Assembly: GCA_015679605.1 (NCBI GenBank) | Contig: JAAAVE010000960.1 | Span: 1 to 11,640, forward strand | Direction: 5' to 3' | DNA: 11,640 nucleotides | Source of the DNA: Podila epigama | Lineage: Eukaryota > Mortierellomycota > Mortierellomycetes > Mortierellales > Mortierellaceae | Shown: piece after piece, positions 1 through 9,120 of the stretch | How the letters are laid out: every line of letters begins with the position of its first letter | How positions within the stretch are numbered: the first letter of the stretch is position 1 | The notes under the pieces: model-generated | Told to the model about the DNA's origin: nothing | The model's database searches: none | What the model saw: the letters and a program-made list of their open reading frames with translations, nothing else | Position numbers and translations under genes: made by a program

Positions 1-348
1 TACGTTTCGTTGCAGATGGAGAGAATAGTAAATTTTACCATGAGTGTCGAGCATTCAACCCAGTGCAGAGGACGTGACCCAAATGTTGCAAGAGTGGTCA
101 CAAGAGGAGTTGGAATGCAGCCTGAATAGGAAACGATCGCCGTGTGGAAATTCAAGTCCCGCTTAGACCCAAAAACACGCATGCACAATGTCGTTGAACA
201 AAGGAAAAAAGAAATGGACTTGATATAGGCGAAGCGAAAGGAGGTAGGAGATAGGAGGGAGGCATTGGATGTGGGGAGAACAAGAAAAAAAAAAAAAAAA
301 AAGAAGCAAAAGATAGTATTTTTTTGGTAATCCACCTTGTGGCCCTAC
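1..348. other. Presumed intron or 3' continuation of the iron permease, unresolved
   Basis: This stretch follows the GTAGGG donor of permease exon 2 on the minus strand. It contains a long A run at 284-302 (T run on the coding strand), a pyrimidine-rich coding-strand segment, and a possible acceptor near 121-122 (coding strand CTATTCAG). No translation in any frame gives the next FTR1 segment, which normally carries an LW...WEG signature. A frame that stays open from about 120 to the window edge does not resemble FTR1 and has the wrong phase. It may be a longer intron, with the remaining exons to the left of the window. Confidence 0.4.
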
Positions 349-706
349 CAAATGACAATAAACCCGGCGCCAATCGCAAGCGAAATTAAGAGGCCAAGAG
401 CTGTTCCAGCCCAAACCTAGACAAAGATTCACACGGTTCGTTCGTACGACAACGAGTTGGAATGCGGCTGTTATTTGATTTGGAAAGAACTGTAGAAACG
501 AGCGCAGCAACAATGAGATGCAAGAACAAAAACTAGGGGAGGGGGGCAGCTCGTACCTGGCGCCCAAGACGCTTGCGCATGACTGGATCATCATTCAAAA
601 CCTGCCTCAAGAACGAGAGAAGGACAGAGACGATGATGGCCGCCTCTGTGGTCTCTCGAAAGATAATAAAAAAGATTGGGATCGAGAAGTAGTCTGCGGC
701 TCCCAT
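349..706 (-). CDS. FTR1: High-affinity iron permease, FTR1 family (first two exons, partial)
   Basis: In fungi FTR1 is the plasma-membrane permease that takes up iron oxidised by a partner multicopper ferroxidase (FET3). Exon 1 is 706-557 (50 codons from ATG at 706) and exon 2 is 416-349, with an intron at 556-417 (GTACGA donor, CTAG acceptor). Exon 1 begins MGAADYFSIP, then a hydrophobic segment holding RETTE at residues 17-21, which matches the REXXE iron-binding motif of the family, followed by IIVSVLLSFL. Exon 2 reads VWAGTALGLL and then AIGAGFIVI, the second membrane segment. Exon 2 meets an in-frame TAG unless the GTAGGG donor at 348 is used, so a further exon is required. The family normally has about 350-400 residues with seven membrane segments; only about 72 residues are seen here. 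No FET3 partner lies alongside on the visible side. Identity is firm; the 3' structure is not. Confidence 0.85.
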
Positions 707-839
707 GATAGTTTTCTCTTCTTCAGGCAAAGACTAAATTGATTGAATTCTGAATGCAACTGATGTAGAGATGTAGAGATGTAAAAACTGTCACAACAGT
801 AGGCAGAAGGAGGATGAAGGGCAACACAACCAGAGAAGA

Positions 840-930
840 CGGTGTGGGAAGAAGGGAGAAAGGAAGACGGAAAGGAAGAAAAGTAGAAGGAGGAGAAGGA
901 GTGCATAGAGCAGGAAAAGAAAAGTAGAAG
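840..930. repeat. Purine-rich low-complexity tract
   Basis: The plus strand is almost entirely A and G here, built from irregular GGAAGA, GAAAGG and AGGAGA units. On the permease strand it is a polypyrimidine tract within the likely promoter or 5' UTR. Such tracts are common in fungal promoters and often exclude nucleosomes; no specific function is claimed. Confidence 0.6.
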
Positions 931-932
931 AG

Positions 933-938
933 TTATCA
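933..938 (-). promoter_or_regulatory. Second GATA core site (TGATAA)
   Basis: A TGATAA core on the minus strand sits exactly 20 bases, about two helical turns, from the extended GATA site at 953-962. Its flank (GAATTGATAA) lacks the full ATCW extension. Paired GATA sites are usual in iron-repressed fungal promoters, which is why it is listed, but a six-base core alone is weak evidence. Confidence 0.4.
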
Positions 939-952
939 ATTCATTTTTTTTG

Positions 953-962
953 TTATCAGATT
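953..962 (-). promoter_or_regulatory. Extended GATA site, candidate iron-responsive element
   Basis: Read on the minus strand the ten bases are AATCTGATAA. This fits (G/A)ATC(T/A)GATAA, the extended motif reported for fungal iron-responsive GATA repressors of the Sre1/SREA/Fep1 class. It lies about 247 bases upstream of the iron permease ATG, in the permease's orientation. The same region serves as promoter for the divergent beta-adaptin gene, 163 bases from its ATG. The match is seen directly; its regulatory role is inference. Confidence 0.55.
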
Positions 963-1124
963 TTTTTTTTTCTGTTGTTGACGAATATGTGGTCAAAGCC
1001 CGCCATGAAGACTCCAGTGATCACGTGACAAATATTCATCCAACGCCACCTTTTGTGCTTCCATCTTTTCGGCGCGAACTCAACTCTCATCATTGTTACA
1101 TCAAACCCTCACTTCCATCTACCC

Positions 1125-4100
1125 ATGGACAGCTTCAAGCCAAAATTCTTTGCAACCAGCACAAAAGGTTAGAACCTCTACCATCTGTCCGCATCAATGG
1201 TCCATTCACTTTTTTTTTGTTCTCACCGACATATTCATGTTAATCTGGTCAGGTGAAAACGCCGAGTTGCTGGTCGACCTGAACAGCGAATACCGAGACC
1301 GTCGTAAAGATGCCGTCAAGCGTGTCATTGCAAATATGACGGTCGGTAAAGATGTCAGCTCTCTGTTCCCCCAAGTCGTGAAAAACATGCAGACTGAAGA
1401 CTTGGAAATGGTAGGTCGTTTTCATCAATGGGCGTTTCGACATCATTGAATAACTGATGATGTGCACTACAACAGAAATCTGATACTCTCTCCCTTTCCT
1501 CTCTCCATTGCTCCCACTTATGTCGCCACAGAAAAAACTCGTGTATCTGTACTTGATGAACTATGCAAAGTCCAATCCGGACCTTGTCATTCTCGCTGTC
1601 AATACTTTTGTCAAGGTGAGAAAGTTCAGCATTGTTATTGTGTGTCAATAAGAATAGATAAGGTGTTACAACAACAATGGGCTAATGTTGACATTCTGGG
1701 AAGCGTAGGATACAGATCATGTAAACCCATTAATTCGTGCTCTGGCTATCCGCACCATGGGATGCATTCGTGTTGATAAAATTTTGGATCACTTGTGTGA
1801 GCCTTTGCGCAAGTGCTTGCAGGACGACAACCCATATGTCAGGAAGACTGCTGCAATCTGCGTTGCCAAGTTATGGGATCTGGACCAGGAGAGAGCCATT
1901 GAAAATGGATTTGTCACGATGTTGCAGGATCTCATCTCTGACTCGACGCCTATGGTAAGAACCCTCGATTCTGTTCTGCGTTGACATATGAGCAATGAAG
2001 GTATCACAGTTGTTATTAACTGTGCAATATAAATAAAATGATTATACTGTGTTAGGTGGTTGCGAATGCAGTAACCGCACTTGCAGAAATGCAAGAGTCT
2101 TCAGCAACCAAAGATGTTTTCGTGGTGAACGTTGCCGTTATGAACAAGATGCTGGCCGCTTTGAACGAATGCACAGAGTGGGGTCAGATAGCCATTTTGA
2201 CGTCGCTTGCAGAGTACAAGCCGCTGGATTCCAAGGAAGCCGAGAATATTTGTGAGCGCGTGGTCCCTCGCTTGCAGCATGCCAATGGAAGTGTTGTTCT
2301 TTCAGCCATCCGTGTTATCATGATGTTCATGCGCTACATTAAGAATGAAGACTTCACCAGGGGTCTCATCAAGAAGATGTCGCCTCCTCTCGGTAAGGGG
2401 CCCTGTCCATGCCTGAGACTGGAAGGAGATGCCCATAAACAAAGAAAACTCACGCAAAGTACTTCCTGTCCTTTTTTTCGCCCCCGCAAATAGTCACCCT
2501 CCTCGCATCAGCACCTGAGGTCCAATATGTTTCCCTGAGAAATATCAATCTTATTCTCCAGAAGCGCCCCGACATCCTCCAAAACGATGTTCGTGTCTTC
2601 TTCTGCAAGTACAATGATCCTCCATATGTCAAGCGCGAGAAGCTTGAGATCATGATTAGGCTTTGCAACGACAAGAACATTGATCAGTTACTCTCTGAGC
2701 TCAAAGAGTAAATCCGCCCTTCATAATATGGACAATTTGCGGTAGCAGACCTACTATGACCATGTTTATGGTCTGTTTTATTTAGTCGCAACTAACCATT
2801 CGTCTTCTGAACTATTAGGTATGCTTCTGAAGTGGATGTTGATTTCGTACGCAAGGCAGTCCGTGCCATTGGACGATGCGCTATTATGGTTGACGAGGCT
2901 TCAGAGAGATGCGTGAACGTGCTCTTGGATCTTATCAACACCAAAGTCAACTATGTTGTGCAGGAGGCCATCATTGTTATCAAGGTAAGCCACAAGGAGA
3001 CGGGGCAATTAGGAGAGCAATCGCCTCTCGTTTCAACATAAAATCTTTTAACTTTCTTGCTCATTGTAATCTCTAGGACATTTTCCGCAAATACCCCAAG
3101 CGTTATGAAGCCATTATCCCCACCTTGTGCCAAAACTTGGACTCACTGGATGAACCCGAGGCTAAGGGATCCCTCATCTGGATCATTGGAGAGTACGCTG
3201 AAAGGATTGAGAACGCTGACGAGCTGATTGAAAACTTTTTGGAAACTTTCCTTGAGGAAAACTCCCAGGTTCAGCTTCAACTATTGACCGCCACTGTCAA
3301 GCTGTTCTTGAAGAAGCCTTCTCAGTCGCAGGAGATTGTCCATCGTGTGCTTCAGACCGCTACACAAGAGATTGATAACCCCGACACACGCGATCGTGCT
3401 TATGTTTACTGGCGCCTTCTCTCGACTGATCCTCAGGCGGCCAAGGCTGTCGTCCTCTCTGAAAAGCCGCCTATTTCCGCAGAGTCCAGCGCCAACAAAA
3501 TTTCGCCAGGTCTCATGGATGAGCTGATTAACAATATCTCGACCCTGGCATCTGTTTACCACAAACCTCCCACAGCCTTCATGGGTAACAAGGCCTTTAG
3601 CGCGGATGCTGTTCGCAAGGCAGCTGTTGCAGAGTGAGTTGTCATGAGCGAAAAGACCTTGCACCAAAGAAACCCTCTGGTAGAGTTGTATTGTGATCGA
3701 TCATTGACAAATCTTTTTCCTTTTATCCCCCTTGTCATCTTCACACTAGCGCGAGAGATGAGGAACAAATTACAGGAGAGGGAATGGACTCGCCTTCTGC
3801 AGGAGGTGCTCCAGCGGTTAAGAATGCCATGGCTGACCTATTGGATCTAGACTTTGGCTCGTCAGAACCGGCATACACATCGCCCCCTGTGAGCAACACT
3901 ACTTCTGTACCAAGCAGTGGACCGAATTACAGCGCAGATTTGTTTGATATGTCTTCTGATATGTCAACAACTTCGGGGCCTGCCTTTGGTGGCATGGGAG
4001 GCTTTGGCGGCTTGAGTAGCCCCCCTGTACAACCTCAGCAACATCAACAGCCTTCGTCGTCTAATCTTTTTGGCGACTTGGGAGCCTTTGGAGCGCCATT

Positions 4101-4191
4101 GCAACAACAACAACAACAACAACAACAACAGCCACAGCAGCAGCAGAAGCAACAGTCGTCCAATGTGGACGACTTGCTTGGCCTCTTTTAA
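1125..4191 (+). CDS. APL2: Beta-adaptin, clathrin adaptor complex large subunit (probably AP-1)
   Basis: This large chain of the AP heterotetramer links clathrin to cargo at the trans-Golgi and endosomes. Nine exons: 1125-1167, 1253-1410, 1532-1615, 1709-1954, 2056-2392, 2494-2707, 2819-2984, 3077-3633, 3750-4191. They join in frame to 748 residues. The trunk (about 1-600) is the alpha-solenoid adaptin N domain, with near-universal blocks such as [50 protein letters not shown], and [18 protein letters not shown]. The hinge from about 602 carries a clathrin box, LLDLD at 632-636, almost the same place as LLNLD in animal beta-adaptins. It ends with a Gln tract (720-737) and DDLLGLF. The appendage (ear) domain is absent, as in yeast Apl1 and Apl2. 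The clathrin box favours AP-1, since AP-2 beta of some filamentous fungi lacks it; AP-2 remains possible. Acceptor 1709 was chosen over a later AG because only it keeps the frame and gives the conserved aspartate. Confidence 0.93.
4102..4155 (+). repeat. CAA/CAG trinucleotide tract encoding poly-glutamine
   Basis: Ten Gln codons, a Pro, four Gln, a Lys and two Gln (residues 720-737 of beta-adaptin) are encoded mainly by CAA, then CAG. It lies in the flexible tail between the clathrin box and the terminal DDLLGLF. Runs like this vary in length between strains, so it could serve as a polymorphic marker. Confidence 0.9.
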
Positions 4192-4199
4192 GGATTTCG

Positions 4200-4205
4200 A
4201 ATAAA
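4200..4205 (+). terminator. AATAAA, candidate poly(A) signal of beta-adaptin
   Basis: A canonical AATAAA hexamer begins nine bases after the adaptin TAA and 120 bases before the next ATG. It is the only such hexamer in this short gap, so it is a reasonable processing signal, although it sits unusually close to the stop codon. Confidence 0.4.
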
Positions 4206-4324
4206 AATTTGAGATCTCCCCATCCTTCATCAACAGCCTGGAATGTACAGATATATTTTTTGAAGTCATCTTGCATTCTTTCAAAAAAGCCAACTCACTC
4301 TTCAACTTAAATTGAGCTTTCTTT

Positions 4325-5294
4325 ATGGGCAGTTCCACATCAAAGTCTTCTAAAATCACGGCCCATGACAAGGCCATTCTTGACCTCAAGGTTCAACGAG
4401 ATCGGTTGAAGCAGTACAACAAAAAACTTGAGAATGTCATTGCCAAGGAAACAGCCAATGCCAAGAAGCATCTTGCCAAGGGCGAGAAACAGCGGGCATT
4501 GCTAGCTCTACGCAGAAAAAAGTTCCAGGAGGGTCTTCTCGAGAAGACCATTCTCCAGATGACCAACCTGGATGAACTTGTAAGAATGCCATGTGTGCAC
4601 ATCTAACAAGTGTCCATGAGATCCCGTTGAACAATTGTGAGGAAACACTTACCCATGCTTTACTCTTCAACACCCCCTTTAGACCTTCTCAATCGAGCAA
4701 GCACTCGTAGAGAAGCAAGTATTCGAAGGACTGTCAGCTGGAAACCAAGTCCTAAAAGAGTTGCAAAAGGAGATGTCGCTGTCAGATGTGGAAAAGCTTA
4801 TGGACGAGACTGCAGAAGCTATCGCATACCAGAACGAAATAGATGAGCTGCTGAGCACACGTCTTTCAGAGGCCGAGGTTGAGGACATCGAACGAGAGCT
4901 CGATGCATTGGTGGTAAGCATTCTTTTCAACATCTGCCATATGTTGTCAATAAGTCACAAGCTTGGGTTTGCATGGAGATTTTATTTTTTATTTTTTTTT
5001 TCGTTCACATATTCAACCCATTTGCGCACGCAATAGGAGGAAGAGATGGCTGCCAAGTTACCAAACGTACCAGCTCCATCAGCTAGCGAGCTCGCTACCG
5101 TGGACGAAGGAGTGTCTCAGCAAGAAGGTAATATAATGCTGAATATCAGAGTCACTGTCATAAAATGATGTACAAGATATCAACATGTGTTTTTTTTCTT
5201 CATTGCTATTCTCTTGCACACTTTAGGTCCTCGCCCCACTGCGAAGAAAGCGGTCAAAACTCAACGGGCCCTAAACGAACCAATGTTGGCTTAG
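4325..5294 (+). CDS. VPS20: ESCRT-III subunit Vps20 / CHMP6
   Basis: Vps20 is the ESCRT-III subunit recruited by ESCRT-II (Vps25) that nucleates Snf7 filaments on endosomes during multivesicular body formation. Exons: 4325-4579, 4683-4913, 5037-5127, 5227-5294; joined they give 214 residues, close to human CHMP6 (about 201) and yeast Vps20 (about 221). The start MGSSTSK has Gly2 and Ser6, fitting N-myristoylation, which anchors Vps20 to membranes. HDKAILDLKVQRDRLKQY (14-31) matches the first core helix of the family, followed by a basic helix (about 48-75) and the Snf7 acidic second half, with LMDETAEAIAYQNEIDELL. LPNVP at 170-174 matches the CHMP6-type MIM2 motif (LPxVP) that binds the Vps4 MIT domain. 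The last 22 residues are basic and not recognised. It follows beta-adaptin head to tail with a 133-base gap, so its promoter must be very short or overlap the adaptin 3' end. Confidence 0.92.
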
Positions 5295-5722
5295 ACGATT
5301 GCAAATTAAAGCAAGGTTATCATAACAACAATATGCGTAGAGTCAACTGTCGTAGCATGGTAGTGAAGCATGTCCTGAACATTCACAACGTTTGCCGCTG
5401 TTCTGGCGTCCCTCCATCAACTAATCGCGTGTCATCTCTCCTTACCTTCAAATGACGACTTGGCGCTACATGTAGGCAGTTTAAAGGGAGGCTATTTTCA
5501 GAAAAAAATCGAACAATCTAGGGGGGAAAAGATTATAGGACCGTGGTAAAATATGTACTGCGTAGTGCTTTTTGGGAATTCTACTTCAAGCCAACAAGAG
5601 CGAGCGATGAACTTTTAGAGAATAGATGCTGTATTTCGATCCTCTTTACACCTTTTAAAAGATTTTTGTACACATTCATTCAGCCATACGCAAAAAAGAA
5701 AAGAAAAAAAAAAAAAGCGATA
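5295..5722. other. Intergenic region, Vps20 3' end and membrane-protein promoter
   Basis: No gene is supported in these 428 bases. Short plus-strand frames here have no recognisable content. A purine/A-rich run at about 5694-5716 directly precedes the ATG at 5723 and is likely 5' UTR. The frame of the downstream gene stays open back to 5543 but holds no ATG before 5723. Confidence 0.6.
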
Positions 5723-8700
5723 ATGGAGACATCAGGACTGACGATCCTGCTGTTCTTCATACTGGTAATTTTTCTCTTAACCGCATTCATCCTCTATCTC
5801 CTTATCAGTCATCGTACAACACCCAGGTCTCAACGTCTTGCTCTTTGGCTGAAGGCTCAAAATGAAGCTGATCAGCTTGTCGAGACCATGGCGACGCAAG
5901 CGCGTTGCGTTTTCGACGGACTGCGGCCATTCCGACGGCGTGAGACAATGAGAAAGAAGCGTATAGCGGCGAACCGGCGGAGACAGCAGCTCGAGAGTCA
6001 GAGCAGAATGACAACAGTTGGTCCTACTCACCAGTTTCACTCGAACGGCGACGAGGCACATATCCAGAACGTTTCAATTGAAGACGAGGCTGTATCGAAA
6101 GACGAGCTGTGGCGGGCACAACAGCAGTATCATTCTGATCGGTCTGCTAGAGCGGGTATTTACCTTGACAGCTCAAGCAGCCACGGCGACGGGTCAGGTG
6201 GAGTTTTCTCGGGGAGACAAGGTGGTAATGGTGATGGTGGTGGTAGTGGTGGTGGTAACACTGATGTGACGAATGACAGGAAGAGTCAGTCCCCCGAGGA
6301 ACTCGCAGCGGAGAGACTGTGGGAATTTGTGGCGGGTTGGTGCATGGTGGGCTGTGTCTTTGCTGGAGTAGCCTTAATAATTGGGTCCAACTGTATGATC
6401 CAGTCCCATCCTGGAGGTGAGACCCAGTGGACGTTGGATACGGAAGACGGAGAGAGTCTCATGGACAGTATCATTGGTCACATTATGAAGCTCACTCTCG
6501 GGATCAAGGACTTTGAAGATCAGCTCATGGAACACGGTATTTTCATTTTTGTAGCTGGCATAAACGGCTTCGTGTTGATCCGACAAAAGATATTTGACAG
6601 AAGGCGGCAGTACGAAGTCAATTTGCAGAGTACGACGATCGTTCTTGAGCCGCTTGGCAGTATTGGCAAGGAACGAGCATGGGATGACGTGGAAAGCGCG
6701 GCCGCAGGCGTGACAAGATGTAGTATCACGAACAGCACCGTCGATAATAGTTCTGTGCAAAGAACCTACGACAATACCTCGTTCGCTCATGACCCACTGG
6801 ATGGTATCCATGCCACATACGACCAACATGATGGGACCAGGAACAAGGACAATAATAAAGAAAGCGAGGAGGTATTGAAAGAGGAACTTGACAAGGAAAG
6901 GAACAAGGACAAGGGCAGCGACAAAGATCGGGAAAAGAGTCAAGCCTCAGGGTCGACTGCAATGGAGGATGATTCTCCAGATTTTCGGACACTGTCCTTC
7001 GTAGCTTGGTTCAACTATCTTCAGATTGCAATTCTCGTCATTGAGTTTCTGCAGCTCTTTTCGTTTCCATTGCGAGAGCTCATGGAGTTTTACAACCAAG
7101 CGGAGAAGACAAATGCCATGTATGAGAGCGCAAAAGGAATTCTCAATGTCTTCCAGGCGGCGACGGCCAACGCGTCTGCTCCTGATGTGGGTGCAGTGGG
7201 AAACCTCACAAAGCTAGCGACACAGGGCTTACAGGAGCTGCATTACCATGATGGGATCTTGGCGTTTGGTAACAATACCCTTTTCAGCTTTAACACGTCA
7301 ACTGGCGACGCGACCAATTCGGTCAATAATCCATCATCCTCGCATGGGCCAATTGCATTACACGAAGCTCTCAAGGCAATCGGTCGGTCGGGCGCTGCCA
7401 TGAACGTGACCCAAGTAGCCTCAGCAGCAGGAGGAATTGCACAGCAACCTTCATCCAACTGGACTGAAGAGATGCCAACCATAGATAATGCGACGGGCTA
7501 TATCACGCCTTGGATAAAGAATGCCAACGAATCTGCTCAATGGATTGCAGACAATCTACCAACATGGCTGCCCAATATCACCTCACTCATGTTGAATAGC
7601 ACCAATCTGATTACAGCCGAAACTCAGAAACAACTCGAGGATATGAAGCAGACGATTGCCGATGCGGCGGCTGGTGCAGCGATACAAGGTATCTCGACCA
7701 TGGCAACAACAATAGCCTCTGGTCACTCGGCATCATCCTCCGGCAACACAACTCTAGCGTTTGGGAATACTGAAGCTGGTTCTCTTCAGCCCACGACTGA
7801 GGGGTCGCTCTACAAAGGCTCTTCAACACATATGAAAGGCGATGGAGATATAGTGATGCAGGTAGTCAATAGCCTCGGCCTGCAACCATCGATCAATACT
7901 CACGATTGGTATCTCCTTCGGTTCTGGTCTTGCTTTGCGGCGGTCATAATGGGATGGTTGATAGCCCTGACAATTCATGGTTGGAACAGACGATGCCGGC
8001 GGCTACGGCGAGAGGGGAAGGCGCATTGGTCGGCCATTAGCGTGGGCTGGGTCAGTTGCTTCATCCCTGTAGTGGTACGGTCTCGATGACATATTTCAAA
8101 ATTGGCATGTCCCATTGTCCGTCCACAAAAGCGATTAACATCAATTTTTATTTTTTGCACAACGACCTGAATAGAGTGTTCTCTACCTACCCATTCTTAG
8201 TACTTTCCTCTCTTCGGCTGCTTGTCAATCCCAGGCGATTCATGCATATGCTCACGAGCAATTTGCAAAGCAACAGGAACAGGCGCGCAGAGAGGGACAT
8301 GGATCCATTGCAACGGCAGGAGTTTTCAATTCTGTGATCATGACCCTCCTAGACCCAGCATCGGCAGTGACCCATCCAGCATCATCGCTTCTTTGTACAG
8401 GTCCACATGTACGGCCGTCACTTTACCTCGCAGCGAGTTTACTAGCCTACACTTTGGCGTACCTTCTCGTCATGGTGTTTTTGACATCGTTTGAGCGTGT
8501 CCCCGCAAAGGGTGAGATTTGCTTCAAGGCCAACGGAGTTGCTGTACTCAAGAATCTTGGCTTATTGTTAGCTGTTGATTTCCTACTCATTCAGTCACCA
8601 GCACAGCGGCGGTTTCGGGGACTCGTATCAATCTCGATCATGCTGGCTATGGCATGTTATACGATACGCAAGAAGCCCTGTTATTGGAACAAGATCAACT

Positions 8701-8981
8701 ACTGGCGCACGTTTTCGTTTTCTTGTGTATTATATGCGTCGTTGCTCGTGGCATTACTCTGCCCATCCCCCGCTCCTGATAAAGTCAAAGGCGAGCGTAA
8801 AGGCGGTAAATGGGTCATGGCCCCACATCTGAAGATGGGACATGCTTGGACAGTAGGCGGAGGACCAAAAATCATGCTTGCCTGGATCGCCGCTGGATGG
8901 GTAGTCTTGATCATTGTCTTTTTCGTGTCTGAGCGTGTCTTTCTCCGAAAGTGGACTAGGGTGAATCGGGTGAAGGTATAA
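5723..8981 (+). CDS. Large multi-pass membrane protein of unknown family (1032 aa)
   Basis: I do not recognise this family. Exons 5723-8074 and 8235-8981 join in phase 0 to 1032 residues. Hydrophobic segments lie at about 6-29, 201-222, 270-288, 425-449, 729-752, 769-787, 846-868, 885-903, 910-928, 943-960 and 996-1015. With the N-terminus outside, charge agrees throughout: basic stretches such as RRRETMRKKR (71-80), RRCRRLRREGK (756-766) and the C-tail RKWTRVNRVKV fall inside, and the 450-728 loop, with 11 N-glycosylation sequons, falls outside. The 30-200 loop is basic and then Gly/Asn-rich; the 289-424 loop ends in a run of Lys/Glu/Asp (about 375-405). The ATG at 5723 is the first in frame and starts directly before segment 1. 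The C-terminal half (729-1032, seven segments) looks the most constrained. A receptor, channel or transporter is possible, but no signature motif supports any one of these. The splice donor is weak: GTACGG at 8075 or GTAGTG at 8069, both in phase. Confidence 0.8.
6221..6259 (+). repeat. GGT-rich microsatellite encoding a Gly/Asn/Asp linker
   Basis: Imperfect GGT/GAT/AGT triplets encode residues 167-179 of the membrane protein, mostly glycine. It lies in the predicted cytosolic loop between membrane segments 1 and 2 and is probably a disordered linker of variable length. Confidence 0.75.
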
Positions 8982-9120
8982 GCACACACATTGTTGGCAG
9001 ATAGTTTGGTAGATCTTTGTTTTTCAAAATTCAATAATTTGTTTACGAGATGAACAGCGATGAATCGAATTTTACTGCTTTTACGAGATTTAAAGATCGC
9101 GTGTATTAAAAAAAATTACT
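8982..9120. other. Shared 3' gap between two convergent genes
   Basis: These 139 bases separate the TAA of the membrane protein gene from the TAG of the reductase gene on the other strand. They are A/T-rich, with an AATAAT at about 9032-9037 and an A run at 9109-9116. No canonical AATAAA is seen for either gene. The two 3' UTRs must be short or overlap as antisense. Confidence 0.6.

Larger units (their letters stand above)
707..1124. other. Divergent intergenic region between iron permease and beta-adaptin
   Basis: This 418-base gap holds the promoters of two genes transcribed outward. Visible items are an eight-base tandem repeat (GATGTAGA, twice plus a partial third copy) at about 762-783, a strongly purine-rich plus-strand tract at about 840-930, two GATA sites at 933-962, and T runs at 943-951 and 961-971. 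Short open frames across it are low-complexity and unconvincing as genes. Confidence 0.6.

Noticed and set aside
163-594. A 143-codon minus-strand frame running through permease intron 1 and exon 2
   Set aside because: It is out of frame with the conserved FTR1 peptide of exon 2 and is dominated by Ser, Leu and Phe from pyrimidine tracts.
518-742. A 74-codon plus-strand frame across the permease exon 1
   Set aside because: The opposite strand clearly encodes the FTR1 REXXE segment; the plus translation is low-complexity and charged with no family resemblance.
1709-1735. A later acceptor (ACAG, ending at 1715) for adaptin exon 4
   Set aside because: It gives an immediate in-frame stop, whereas the acceptor at 1707-1708 restores [12 protein letters not shown], in line with the family.
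3964-4389. A 141-codon minus-strand frame with long leucine runs over the adaptin tail
   Set aside because: The leucine and valine runs are the complement of the CAA/CAG tract; it is a shadow of the poly-Q region.
5543-5722. Extension of the membrane-protein frame 60 codons upstream
   Set aside because: The extension has no ATG and includes an A-rich run encoding only Lys and Arg just before the natural start at 5723, which sits directly before the first membrane segment.
6374-6943. A 189-codon minus-strand open frame inside the large membrane-protein gene
   Set aside because: It is antisense to a long uninterrupted exon with coherent membrane topology; its own translation shows no domain and reflects codon bias of the opposite strand.
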